This document shows, piece by piece, positions 28,769-37,397 of a DNA stretch of 64,000 nt. Position 1 is the stretch's first letter. Each line of letters starts with the position of its first letter. The position numbers were made by a program, and so were the translations under genes. This DNA comes from Paractinoplanes brasiliensis. Lineage in GTDB: Bacteria > Actinomycetota > Actinomycetes > Mycobacteriales > Micromonosporaceae. The stretch covers positions 2,606,001-2,670,000 of the forward strand of contig NZ_SNWR01000001.1 in the NCBI RefSeq assembly GCF_004362215.1, given 5' to 3'. The notes beneath the pieces were generated by a model, which saw only the letters and a program-made list of their open reading frames with translations, did not search any database and was not told the DNA's origin.

Positions 28769-28791
28769 ACCCCCGAAAGGGCCGCCAGCCG

Positions 28792-30549
28792 ATGGAAGCC
28801 TCACGCCCTGCCGATGTCTCGCACTATCTCGGCGTGTTCCGCCGGCACTGGTGGATCGCGCTGATCGCGACGGGGGCCGGGCTGGGCGGCGGCGCGGCGC
28901 TGACCTCGGCCATGCCGAAGGTCTACCAGTCCTCCACCGCCGTGCTCGTCCAGGCCGTCGACCAGGACACCAACGTCCAGGGCGGCCGGACCAAGGGCAT
29001 GGTCAACCTCGACACCGAGGCGCAGCTGGTCGGCTCGGGCGCTGTCGCGGCCAGGGCCACGGCCCTGCTGCGCAGCTCCCGTTCGCCGATCGAGCTGGCC
29101 CGCGACGTCTCGGTCGAGGTGCCCGCCAACACGACCGTCCTCATGGTCACCTTCAAGGCCGGCACCCCCGAGGAGGCCCAGGCCGGGTCGCACGCGTTCG
29201 CCGAGGCGTACCTGCGCAACCGCGAGGAGACCGCGCAGAACAGCCTCAACCAGCAGATCAAGACGCTCACCGCAAAGATCAAGCAGCTCACCACCACGCT
29301 GGCCGGGATCAACGCCCGGCTGGCGCGGTCGGCCAAGGGCAGCTCGGACGAGAGCAACCTGCTGAGCCTGCGGTCGAACTCGCAGAATCAGCTCAACGGC
29401 ATGACCGGCAAGCTCAACGAGCTGACCACGACCACGATCGGCGCGGGCAGCATCATCAGCGACGCCCGCCTGCCCGAGACCCCGACCAGCCCGAACCCGA
29501 TGGTCAACCTGGCCACCGGCGGCATGCTGGGCCTGCTCCTCGGGCTGGGGCTGGGCTTCGTCCGGGAACGGTACGACCGCCGCCTGCGCTCGGCCGCCGA
29601 CGTGCGCGACCGCGGGCGCATGCACGTGCTGGCCGCCCTCGACGAGCGCACCACCCCGCACTTCGAGGACATCCTCCAGCCTTACGGCGCAGGTGGCCGG
29701 GTCTTCAACCGGCTGCGCAACGAGGTGCTGGCCACCATGCCGCCGGGCGACCAGGTCATCGTGGTCACCGGCGCCAGCCGCGGTTCGGCCAGCACGCTGG
29801 TGGCGGCCAACCTGGCGGCGGCCCTCGCCCGTACGGGCAGCGACGTCGTGCTGATCGGCGCGCACCTGCCCGACAGCGTCGTGGACGCCGCCCCGATCGC
29901 CCGCATGCTCGGGGTGGCGGCCGTCCCGGGCCTGTCCGACCTGCTCGCCGGGCGCGTCGAGCTGGCCCGGGTGCTGCAGCGCACCCCGCGGATCCCGTCG
30001 CTGCGGGTCGTCACCACGGGCGGCGCGGCAACGGCGGCCGGTCTCATGCAGTCGCAGCGGCTCAAGGACACCCTGCAGACGCTGCGCGGCCAGGGCGGGT
30101 ACATCGTGATCGAGGCGCCCTCGACGTCCAGCAGCGCCGACGCGCAGAGCCTGGCCAGCCTGGCCGACGCCGCGATCGTGGCCGTCGAGCTGCGCCGCGC
30201 CCACCGCCCGGCCCTGCTCGACGCGGCCGAGCAGCTGCGGCGGGTCGGAACCCCGCTGCTGGGCGCCGTCGTGATGCCGCGCCTGTCGCAGATGCGTGCG
30301 GCCGAATCGGCGGGCCCGGCGGTCACGCTGACCCCGCCGGTTCCGTCGTCCGGCCCGCGACCGGACGAGACCGCCGTGCTCGATCGTGACCTGATGCCGC
30401 CCAAGCGCTTCCCGACCAACACGATGTCGGCCGCCGACAAGGCCGCCCAGCAGGTGCGCCCGAGGGTCGCCGACAGCGCGGAGGAGATCACCGCGGTGAT
30501 CGACATGTCCGGCGTGGACGTCAAGACGCAGGACGGCGACAAGCAGTGA
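28792..30549 (+). CDS. Wzz-like chain-length protein with degenerate BY-kinase domain
   Basis: Polysaccharide co-polymerase of 585 residues that would set chain length or guide export. Transmembrane helices at about 20-40 and 242-262 flank an outward Wzz domain with a coiled coil (NQQIKTLTAKIKQL). The cytoplasmic half resembles a bacterial tyrosine kinase, but the nucleotide site is broken: Walker A reads GASRGSAST without lysine, Walker A' reads LIGAHLP without aspartate, and Walker B ends in IEAP. No tyrosine cluster is present at the C-terminus. It is therefore probably a structural pseudokinase. ATG at 28792 has GAAAGG upstream. It overlaps the next gene by GTGA and heads the main operon. 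Confidence 0.85.
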   Translation: MEASRPADVSHYLGVFRRHWWIALIATGAGLGGGAALTSAMPKVYQSSTAVLVQAVDQDTNVQGGRTKGMVNLDTEAQLVGSGAVAARATALLRSSRSPIELARDVSVEVPANTTVLMVTFKAGTPEEAQAGSHAFAEAYLRNREETAQNSLNQQIKTLTAKIKQLTTTLAGINARLARSAKGSSDESNLLSLRSNSQNQLNGMTGKLNELTTTTIGAGSIISDARLPETPTSPNPMVNLATGGMLGLLLGLGLGFVRERYDRRLRSAADVRDRGRMHVLAALDERTTPHFEDILQPYGAGGRVFNRLRNEVLATMPPGDQVIVVTGASRGSASTLVAANLAAALARTGSDVVLIGAHLPDSVVDAAPIARMLGVAAVPGLSDLLAGRVELARVLQRTPRIPSLRVVTTGGAATAAGLMQSQRLKDTLQTLRGQGGYIVIEAPSTSSSADAQSLASLADAAIVAVELRRAHRPALLDAAEQLRRVGTPLLGAVVMPRLSQMRAAESAGPAVTLTPPVPSSGPRPDETAVLDRDLMPPKRFPTNTMSAADKAAQQVRPRVADSAEEITAVIDMSGVDVKTQDGDKQ

Positions 30550-31919
30550 CCCAGGTGTCTGCGGCCGCGGTGCCCAGCACCGCCGGCCCGGCCCACGGCG
30601 TACGAGCGAAGACGGGCCTGCCGGCCTGGCCGGTGGCGAGCATCCTCGCGTTCTATCCGATCTGGTGGGCGCTCGGCCTCGGCGTGCTGATCTTCGCCGT
30701 GATGGCCGTGCCGATGCTGTTCCTGCTGCTCAGGCGGCGCGCGGCCGGACGCCCGCTGCTCCTGCCGCCCGGGTTCGTGTGGTGGGCCGTCTTTCTGATC
30801 GCCGTAGTGGTCAGCATGGGCGCGCTCGGGGCCGACCCGGCGGGCACGGTGGCCGGGCACGCGACGGGCCGCCTGCTGCCGGCCGGTTACAAGGCGCTCA
30901 TGTACGCCTCCCTGACCGTCCTGCTGGTCTACGCGGGCAACCTGACCGAGGCCGAGCTGCCCCGTAGACGCCTGGTCAAGCTGCTGGGCTGGCTGTTCGT
31001 GGTGACCGTGCTGGGCGGCCTGCTGGGCATGGTGGCGGGCACCTTCGAGTTCACCTCGCCGGTCGAGTGGCTGCTGCCCTCGGGGGTGCGCAACAAGGGC
31101 TTCGTGCAGTCGCTCGTGCACCCGTACGCGGCTCAGATCATGGACATCGTCGGCGACAGCAAACCCCGCCCGGCCGCGCCGTGGGGTTACACCAACACCT
31201 GGGGCAACAACTTCTGCCTGCTGGCCGGCTGGCTCGTGGTCGCCGCGTGGCAGAGCGGAAGCGGCAAGGCCAAGTTCTGGACCGTCGTGTGCCTGGTCGT
31301 CTCGGTCGTGCCCGCCGTGGTGTCGCTCAACCGCGGCCTGTGGATCGGCATCGGCGTGCTCGTCGTCTACGTTGCCACCCGCTACGTGCTGGCCGGCAAG
31401 CTCTGGATCATCGGGGCGGTGGTGATGGCGGCAGCCCTGCTCGGGGTCGCGCTGATCGCCACCCCGCTCGGCGAGGTGGTCGGGGCCCGGCTCGACAACG
31501 GCAAGTCCAACGGCGTGCGCTCGTTCCTGATCGAGCGGGCGCTCGACGGCTTCCAGGACTCACCGGTGATCGGCTACGGCGGCACGCGCAGCACGCTCGG
31601 CGGCCGCAACTCGATCACGGTCGGCGAGAGCGCCGGCTGCGAGCGGTGCGGCAACTTCACGGTCGGCGGCAACGGGCAGCTGTGGCAGTTGCTCTACGCA
31701 CACGGCGCGGCCGGCGCCGTGGGTTATCTCGGCTTCTTCGCGTACGGGCTGTGGCGGTTCCGGCGTGACCGCAGCGCCATCGGGGTGGCGGCCGGGGGTG
31801 CGATCGTCACGTCGTTCTCGGCCATGCTCTGGTACAACTCGCTGGTCACCCCCCTGGCCTTCATGGTTCTGGCCTTCGCGCTGCTCTGGCGCAATTCGAT
31901 CGAGGGGGAAACCACATGA
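30546..31919 (+). CDS. O-antigen ligase/polymerase-like membrane protein
   Basis: A 457-residue polytopic membrane protein with about ten hydrophobic helices and one large external loop near residues 320-370 that contains GYGGTRSTLGGRN and CERCGNF. This layout is typical of the Wzy/WaaL superfamily, which polymerises repeat units or transfers finished glycans. Its place directly after the Wzz-like gene (GTGA overlap) and before the kinase and flippase genes supports the role of repeat-unit polymerase. The paired cysteines in the loop are unusual and could form a disulfide. Whether it polymerises or ligates cannot be decided from sequence. Confidence 0.82.
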   Translation: MTQVSAAAVPSTAGPAHGVRAKTGLPAWPVASILAFYPIWWALGLGVLIFAVMAVPMLFLLLRRRAAGRPLLLPPGFVWWAVFLIAVVVSMGALGADPAGTVAGHATGRLLPAGYKALMYASLTVLLVYAGNLTEAELPRRRLVKLLGWLFVVTVLGGLLGMVAGTFEFTSPVEWLLPSGVRNKGFVQSLVHPYAAQIMDIVGDSKPRPAAPWGYTNTWGNNFCLLAGWLVVAAWQSGSGKAKFWTVVCLVVSVVPAVVSLNRGLWIGIGVLVVYVATRYVLAGKLWIIGAVVMAAALLGVALIATPLGEVVGARLDNGKSNGVRSFLIERALDGFQDSPVIGYGGTRSTLGGRNSITVGESAGCERCGNFTVGGNGQLWQLLYAHGAAGAVGYLGFFAYGLWRFRRDRSAIGVAAGGAIVTSFSAMLWYNSLVTPLAFMVLAFALLWRNSIEGETT

Positions 31920-33145
31920 GTCCGGTCCGGACAGCGCCCGCCGAACTGACCGCCGGGGACGCGGAGCTGCGCACCCGTTACCTGAACGAAGTGCTCGGCC
32001 TCCTCTACCCGTCACCGTGCCGCACCGACGGCTCGCCCGGCACCCCGATCGCCGAGTACCTGGTGGTGCCGGACGCCCGCCGCCCCAAGCTGCTGGTGCC
32101 CTCGGGTTCACGCCGGGTGGCCGCGGCCGCCGTACGCCGGTACGCCGAGCCGCAGTCACGTTCGGCCAAGCTCAAGCGGGAGGCCGTCGTCGCCGCCGTG
32201 CGCACCGGCGCGTCCGGCGTGCTGCTGCGCGACCGGATCCGGGTCACCGGCCCGTTCTCGCACAGCATCGACGGGCACCTGAGCGAGGCGCTCGGCCGTG
32301 AGCTGTCGGTCAGTGTGCACATCGGTCCGGCGCGAGCCAACCGCAAGCCGGTGCTGCAGCTGATCGGGCCGGACGGTGACACCTTCGGTTTCGGCAAACT
32401 CGGCGCCGGCCCGCTCACCCAGGCCCTCGTACGGGCCGAGACCGCGGCCCTGACCTCGCTGGCCCACAGCGGCCTGACCAAGCTGATCGTGCCCCGGGTG
32501 CTGCACGCCGGGCAGTGGCGCGGCCTCGAGGTGCTGGTGCAGTCGGCGCTGCCGGTGTGGCTGCCCCGCGCTCCGCTCAGCCAACGGCGCCTGGTCGCGG
32601 CCATGCTGGACATCGCCGGGTGCTGCGGTTACACCACCGGCGCGCTCTCCGGCAGCCTGTACTGGCACGACCTGCGCGCGCGGCTGGCCGAGCTGGCCGA
32701 CCGGCCCGAGGGGGTCGCGCTCGCGTCGGCGGCCGAGCTGCTGGTCCAGCGGTCCGGCGACATCGTCTTCCGGTACGGCGCGTGGCACGGCGACTGGGCC
32801 CCCTGGAACATGGCGAACATCGCCGACGGGCTGCTGGTCTGGGACTGGGAGCGGTTCGCCTCCGGGGTGCCGCTGGGCTTCGACGCCGTGCACCACGAGC
32901 TGCAACGGCGCATCCAGTCCACCGACGACGCCAAGGACGCCGTCGAGGCCACCGTCAAGCGCTCGGCCGAGCTGCTGGCGCCGTTCGGCGTGCCGGTGGC
33001 CGGGCGTGACGTCACCGCGCTGCTCTACCTGGTCGACCTGGCCACCCGCTATCTGACCGATCGCCAGGCCGAGGCCGGCGCCCGCCTGGGAGTGCTCGGC
33101 ACGTGGCTGCTGCCGGTGCTGATCCGGCGGGTCGAGGAGCTCTGA
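31916..33145 (+). CDS. APH-fold phosphotransferase
   Basis: A 409-residue soluble protein with the aminoglycoside-phosphotransferase/choline-kinase fold. The catalytic loop is WHGDWAPWNMA (HGDxxxxN) and the metal-binding segment is VWDWERF. The N-terminal lobe is divergent and lacks an obvious glycine-rich loop. It is coupled to the ligase-like gene by ATGA and precedes a sulfotransferase by 11 bases, so it likely phosphorylates a sugar, lipid carrier or glycan of this pathway. An antibiotic-resistance role is less likely given the setting. The substrate is unknown. Confidence 0.75.
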   Translation: MSPVRTAPAELTAGDAELRTRYLNEVLGLLYPSPCRTDGSPGTPIAEYLVVPDARRPKLLVPSGSRRVAAAAVRRYAEPQSRSAKLKREAVVAAVRTGASGVLLRDRIRVTGPFSHSIDGHLSEALGRELSVSVHIGPARANRKPVLQLIGPDGDTFGFGKLGAGPLTQALVRAETAALTSLAHSGLTKLIVPRVLHAGQWRGLEVLVQSALPVWLPRAPLSQRRLVAAMLDIAGCCGYTTGALSGSLYWHDLRARLAELADRPEGVALASAAELLVQRSGDIVFRYGAWHGDWAPWNMANIADGLLVWDWERFASGVPLGFDAVHHELQRRIQSTDDAKDAVEATVKRSAELLAPFGVPVAGRDVTALLYLVDLATRYLTDRQAEAGARLGVLGTWLLPVLIRRVEEL

Positions 33146-33156
33146 GGAGACCAACC

Positions 33157-34032
33157 ATGGACGTACGCAAGCTGCCGGCGCCGATGAAGCGCGTCGTGCA
33201 CCTGGGGTCCCGCTCCTACGGCCGGTTGACCGCGCCGGGCCGGATGACGCCCACCTTCCTGATCTGCGGCGGGCAGCGCTGCGGCACGACGTCGCTGTAC
33301 CGCGCGCTGGCCGGGCACCCGGTCGTGCTCAAGGCCGTCCTGCACAAGGGCGTGCACTACTTCGACGTCTCGTACGACCGCGGGATGGCCTGGTACAAGG
33401 CGCACTTCCCGCTGGTGCGCAGCGGCGAGAAGATCGGCGAGCGCTACGGCGTGCCGCCGCAGACCTTCGAGTCGAGTCCGTATTACATGTACCACCCGCA
33501 GGCGGCCGCCCGGATCGCCCGCGATCTGCCCGACACCAAGCTGCTCGTGCTCGTGCGTGACCCCGTCGAGCGCGCGTACTCGCAGCACCACCACGAGGTG
33601 GCCCGCGGTTTCGAGACCGAACGGGACTTCGGGGCCGCGCTGGCCCTCGAACCGGCCCGCCTGCACAAGCAGGAGGAACGGCTGGCCGAGGACCCGGGGT
33701 TCTACAGCTTCAGCCACCAGCACCACGCCTACCGGGCGCGCGGGGAGTACGCCCGCTACCTGAGCGTGATGGCGCAGCATGTGGGCCGGGAACGGATCCA
33801 CGTGATGGAGAGCGAGCGCTTCTTCAGCCACCCCGAGGACGTCTACGACGAGGTGTGCGAGTTCCTCGGCCTGCCCAGCTATCTCGAACGGCCGGTCTTC
33901 GAACGGCACAACGCCCGCCCCCGCCAGAGCGACATGGACCCGGCCTTGCGGCGCGAGCTGACCGACTACTACCTGCCGCACGACGAGGCCCTCGCCCGCT
34001 GGCTGGGACGCAAGCCGGTATGGCGGTCCTAG
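33157..34032 (+). CDS. PAPS-dependent sulfotransferase (first)
   Basis: Transfers sulfate from PAPS to an acceptor, here probably a sugar of the exopolysaccharide. The 291 residues contain the 5'-phosphosulfate-binding loop CGGQRCGTTSL near residue 33 and the 3'-phosphate-binding strand LVLVRDPVERAYSQ near residue 128, the two diagnostic motifs. ATG at 33157 was preferred to an in-frame start 54 bases upstream because GAGGAG stands at a proper distance. The stop lies inside the flippase start region (13-base overlap), so the two are coupled. No membrane helix is seen, so sulfation would occur in the cytoplasm before export. Confidence 0.88.
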   Translation: MDVRKLPAPMKRVVHLGSRSYGRLTAPGRMTPTFLICGGQRCGTTSLYRALAGHPVVLKAVLHKGVHYFDVSYDRGMAWYKAHFPLVRSGEKIGERYGVPPQTFESSPYYMYHPQAAARIARDLPDTKLLVLVRDPVERAYSQHHHEVARGFETERDFGAALALEPARLHKQEERLAEDPGFYSFSHQHHAYRARGEYARYLSVMAQHVGRERIHVMESERFFSHPEDVYDEVCEFLGLPSYLERPVFERHNARPRQSDMDPALRRELTDYYLPHDEALARWLGRKPVWRS

Positions 34033-35552
34033 ACAAGCCGGCCGCCGGCGCGCGCGGGGCGGCCCGGGGCGGGCTGGCCAACATGGCCGGCTCGGCGCTG
34101 GCCGGCGGCACCGGGGTGGCGGTCACCTGGATCGTGGCCCGTTCGCTGGGAGCCGAGCAGGCGGGCGCCTTCTTCGCCGCCACCGCCGCGTTCGTGCTGG
34201 CCGGCGGGCTGGCCAAGCTGGGCACCCAGACCGGGCTGGTCTACTGGCCGGCCCGCCTGCGCGCCACCGGCCGTACCCACCTGCTCGGCGCCTGCCTGCG
34301 TACCGGCCTGATGCCGGTCATGGTGCTGTCGGTGGTGCTCGCGGTGGCGATGTGGCTCGCCGCGCCCGCGATCGCCCGGCTGACCGCGGGCGAGTCCGCA
34401 CACGTGGTCGGCGCGCACACCGCAGGTCTGCGGGTGCTGGCGCTGTTCCTGCCGTTGCAGGCGATGACCGACGCCCTGCTCACGGCCACGCGCGGTTACC
34501 GGGCGATGCGACCCACCGTGACCCTCGACCGGCTGCTGCGCAGCGGCATGCAGCTCGGGCTCGTCGGCCTCGCCGGTGTCACGGCACTGTGGACGGCCGC
34601 CTCACTCCCGATGTTCGCGCTGGCCTGGGCCGCCCCCTACCTGCCGGTGACAATCCTTTCCGCGTACGCCCTCAGACGCCTCTACCGCGAGGCCAAGGCG
34701 CCCGGCGTGACCACTCGGCGGGCCGAACGGTCCGCGTTGCGTCGCGAGTTCTGGCGGTTCACCGGGCCCCGCGCGATCGCCAGCGTGGCGCAACTGGCCC
34801 TGCAGCGCATCGACGTGCTGCTCGTGGCGGCGTTCGGCGGCCTGGTCGCGGCGGCCGTCTACGCGGTGGCGGGCCGGTTCGTGGTGCTGATCCAGTTCGC
34901 CAACCAGGGCATCTCGCAGTCCGTGCAGCCGCGACTGGCCGAGGCACTGGCCGTGGGTGACCGGCGGGCCGCGAACGACCTCTACCAGACCGCGACCGGC
35001 TGGTTGGTGCTGGTCACGTGGCCGGTCAACCTGCTGGTGATCTTCTTCGCGCCGGTGTGGCTGCGTCTCTTCGGCGACCGGTACGCCGCCGAAGGTGTCG
35101 CGGTGGTGGCCGTGCTGGCCGGCGCGATGCTGGTCGCCACCGGCTGCGGGATGGTCGACATGGTGCTGGCGATGGCCGGGCGTACGTCGTGGAACCTGGT
35201 CAACGTGCTCGTCGCGCTGGCCGTCACGGTGGTTCTCGACGTGCTGCTCATCCCCCGGTACGGCGCCCTCGGCGCGGCGATCGGGCTGGCCTGCTCGATG
35301 GTCGTCAACAACCTGCTGCCGCTGATCCAGGTGGGGCGGTCGGCCGGGCTGCACCCGTTCGGCCGCGGCACCCGGGCGGCCGGACTGCTCGCGGTCGCCT
35401 GTTTCGGCGTACTGCCGTGGTGCCTGACCGCCGTGTCCCTCGGCCGGACCTCGGCCGTGCTTGTCGCCGTGCCCGTTTTCCTGGCCGGCGCCTGGCTGTT
35501 GCGCGTCCCGCTCGCTCTGGACGCGTTCAAACCCATGAGGAGGACGAGTTGA
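34020..35552 (+). CDS. Wzx-type polysaccharide flippase
   Basis: A 510-residue membrane protein with about fourteen hydrophobic helices, of the MATE/MOP exporter superfamily that includes Wzx and MurJ. Such flippases move lipid-linked repeat units across the membrane. ATG at 34020 overlaps the sulfotransferase stop by 13 bases; the apparent longer open frame is a shadow. The gene is followed by a methyltransferase whose TTG start overlaps its stop. Together with the Wzz- and Wzy/WaaL-like genes it points to a Wzx/Wzy-dependent pathway. The substrate is inferred only from neighbours. Confidence 0.87.
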   Translation: MAVLDKPAAGARGAARGGLANMAGSALAGGTGVAVTWIVARSLGAEQAGAFFAATAAFVLAGGLAKLGTQTGLVYWPARLRATGRTHLLGACLRTGLMPVMVLSVVLAVAMWLAAPAIARLTAGESAHVVGAHTAGLRVLALFLPLQAMTDALLTATRGYRAMRPTVTLDRLLRSGMQLGLVGLAGVTALWTAASLPMFALAWAAPYLPVTILSAYALRRLYREAKAPGVTTRRAERSALRREFWRFTGPRAIASVAQLALQRIDVLLVAAFGGLVAAAVYAVAGRFVVLIQFANQGISQSVQPRLAEALAVGDRRAANDLYQTATGWLVLVTWPVNLLVIFFAPVWLRLFGDRYAAEGVAVVAVLAGAMLVATGCGMVDMVLAMAGRTSWNLVNVLVALAVTVVLDVLLIPRYGALGAAIGLACSMVVNNLLPLIQVGRSAGLHPFGRGTRAAGLLAVACFGVLPWCLTAVSLGRTSAVLVAVPVFLAGAWLLRVPLALDAFKPMRRTS

Positions 35553-36283
35553 CCACCGACTACACCAAGGTGTTCCAGGACACGGACGCCGTCGAGAAGT
35601 ACGAGAACATCACCTACGCGCCCGACAGCTACGCCTCGCAGATCAACGAACGGCAGCAGGACTACCTGCGTACGCTGGTGCGCCGCGAATTCGGCGACCT
35701 GGCCCCGGTGCAGCACGACTTCGCCTGCGGCACCGGCCGGGCCATCCGCACCCTGCACGGGCTGGTCCGCGAGGCGCACGGCTACGACACGTCGGCCGAG
35801 ATGATGGCCAAGGCGGCCGAGGTCGGGTCGCGGGCCAACTGGCATCAGGTGGCCGCCGACGGGCCCGTGCCGCACCCCGCGCCGGCCGGCTTCCCCGCCA
35901 TCGTGACCATGTTCCGCCTGCTCCTCAACGTCGACGAGGCCGTCCGCGACCGGGCGCTCGCCTTCGCGGCCAAGGCCCTGCCCAGCGCCGACTCCGGCAT
36001 CCTGGTCGTCGAGAACCACGGCAACGCGGGCTCGGTGCGGCACCTGCGGGCCCGTCGCCACCGGGGTGAGCGCTGGTTCGCCGAGCTGTCCCACGAGCAG
36101 GTCGCGACCCTGCTCGACCGGCACGGCTTCGTGATCGTCGAACGCCGTGGCTTCTCGATGATCACGCCGTCGCTGCACGGCAACCCGGTCGCGCGGGCCG
36201 CCGACGCCGCCGTGCGCCGGCTGCCGGGCAGCGACGCGTACGCGGTGAACGTCCTCTACACCGCCCGGCGAGTCCATGCGTAG
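35549..36283 (+). CDS. SAM-dependent methyltransferase
   Basis: A class I methyltransferase of 244 residues with the SAM-binding motif DFACGTGRAIRTL near residue 55 and acidic residue in GYDTSAEMM after the second strand. The TTG start at 35549 is supported by a strong ribosome site (AGGAGG at 35538-35543, five bases before) and overlaps the flippase stop. Within this operon it probably O-methylates a sugar of the repeat unit, perhaps as a chain cap, but the acceptor cannot be read from sequence. It overlaps the next gene by eight bases. Confidence 0.85.
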   Translation: MTTDYTKVFQDTDAVEKYENITYAPDSYASQINERQQDYLRTLVRREFGDLAPVQHDFACGTGRAIRTLHGLVREAHGYDTSAEMMAKAAEVGSRANWHQVAADGPVPHPAPAGFPAIVTMFRLLLNVDEAVRDRALAFAAKALPSADSGILVVENHGNAGSVRHLRARRHRGERWFAELSHEQVATLLDRHGFVIVERRGFSMITPSLHGNPVARAADAAVRRLPGSDAYAVNVLYTARRVHA

Positions 36284-37271
36284 GCTCCTCGTCATCCTCC
36301 TGGCCCTGGCGCTGCTGGGCGGCTGCTCGTTCGGCAAGAAGGACGAGAAGCCGCCGCAGCCACCGGCCCCCGACCTGACCAGCGCGCCCCGGGCCGTGGC
36401 GGTGAACAAAGGACCCTTCAGGTCGGGGCCGGTGCGGGCGCCCGCCCGTGGCGCGCTGTTCGGGGCGTGGATCAAGCCGGACGCGCTGACCCACGTGGGC
36501 CGGCTGGCCGCGGTCGAGAGCCTGCAGTCCGACCTGGGCCGCCCGCTGCACATCGTGAACACGTACCGGCGCTTCGAGCAGATGGTCGGGACGCCGTCGG
36601 ACAAGGAGTTCCTGGCCCGCGGCGCCACGCTGATGGTCAGCTGGGCCACCGGCGACAACCGGTCCATCCTGGACGGCGAGCACGACGACCTGATCCGCAA
36701 ACAGGCCAAGGCCGTACGGAAGATCAAGGTGCCGGTGCTGCTGCGGATGCGCTGGGAAATGGACCGGCCCAACCTGCGCGCGACGATGTGGTCCGGCGCC
36801 GACTACATCGCGGCGTGGAAGTACGTACGGGCGATCTTCGAACGGGAACGGGCGACCAACGTGTCATGGGTGTGGTGCCCGACCGCCGAAGGCTTCATGC
36901 GCGGCGACGCCCCGGACTTCTACCCCGGCGACGACCAGGTCGACTGGACGTGCGTCGACGTCTACGCCGGCGAACGGTTCGAACCGATCGGCACGTTGAT
37001 GGGCCCGTTCCTGACGTGGGCCGCGCAACGCCCCAAGCCCATCGTCATCGGCGAGTTCGGCGTGGCCAAGGCGTGGGGCTCGGCTGGCCGGGCCGCGTGG
37101 CTCAAGGACGCGCGGCGCACGTTCAAGGCGAACCCGCAGATCAAGGCGATCGCCTACTTCGAGTCGAACCCGGAGGGCAACGGCCCGAAGAAACAGTTCC
37201 AGCTGACCGGCGACAACCCCGCGTTTCAGGAGTTCCACCGGATGGCGAAGGACCCCTACTTCACTCCCTGA
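36276..37271 (+). CDS. GH26-like lipoprotein
   Basis: A 331-residue lipoprotein with lipobox LLGGC (Cys17) and a GH26-type (beta-mannanase-like) domain. The putative acid/base glutamate is in LRMRWEMDRPN and the nucleophile in VIGEFGVAK, with FYPGDDQVDWTCVDVY between. It would be anchored outside the membrane and could cut or edit the exported polymer. The start overlaps the methyltransferase stop by eight bases. With the secreted GH26-like protein at 25715-27034 this makes two such enzymes for one locus. It ends the rightward operon against a glyoxalase remnant on the opposite strand. Confidence 0.82.
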   Translation: MRRLLVILLALALLGGCSFGKKDEKPPQPPAPDLTSAPRAVAVNKGPFRSGPVRAPARGALFGAWIKPDALTHVGRLAAVESLQSDLGRPLHIVNTYRRFEQMVGTPSDKEFLARGATLMVSWATGDNRSILDGEHDDLIRKQAKAVRKIKVPVLLRMRWEMDRPNLRATMWSGADYIAAWKYVRAIFERERATNVSWVWCPTAEGFMRGDAPDFYPGDDQVDWTCVDVYAGERFEPIGTLMGPFLTWAAQRPKPIVIGEFGVAKAWGSAGRAAWLKDARRTFKANPQIKAIAYFESNPEGNGPKKQFQLTGDNPAFQEFHRMAKDPYFTP

Positions 37272-37390
37272 CGGGCTCCAGGAATTCGAGCCGGTTGCCC
37301 GGGAAGTGGGGATCCCACCGCACCGGGCGACCGGCGGCCTCCAGTCCGGCGGCCAGCCCGTCGAGGTCGTCGACGAGGACCCCCGGATGC
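37261..37390 (-). pseudogene. Remnant of a glyoxalase/VOC-family gene
   Basis: On the minus strand about 43 residues (HPGVLVDDLDGLAAGLEAAG to the end FLEPVRE) match the C-terminal half of a VOC-family protein. The stretch normally found between FPG and NRLEFLEP is missing, which points to an internal deletion, and no N-terminal half is present. It is wedged between the GH26-like lipoprotein, whose stop it overlaps, and the WecG-type gene. Probably a scar of an insertion or rearrangement at the edge of the operon. Confidence 0.6.
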
Positions 37391-37397
37391 GTCCGGC

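Noticed and set aside
31916..33145. Aminoglycoside resistance gene
   Set aside because: It has the APH fold, but coupling within a polysaccharide operon and a divergent N-lobe make a resistance role unlikely.
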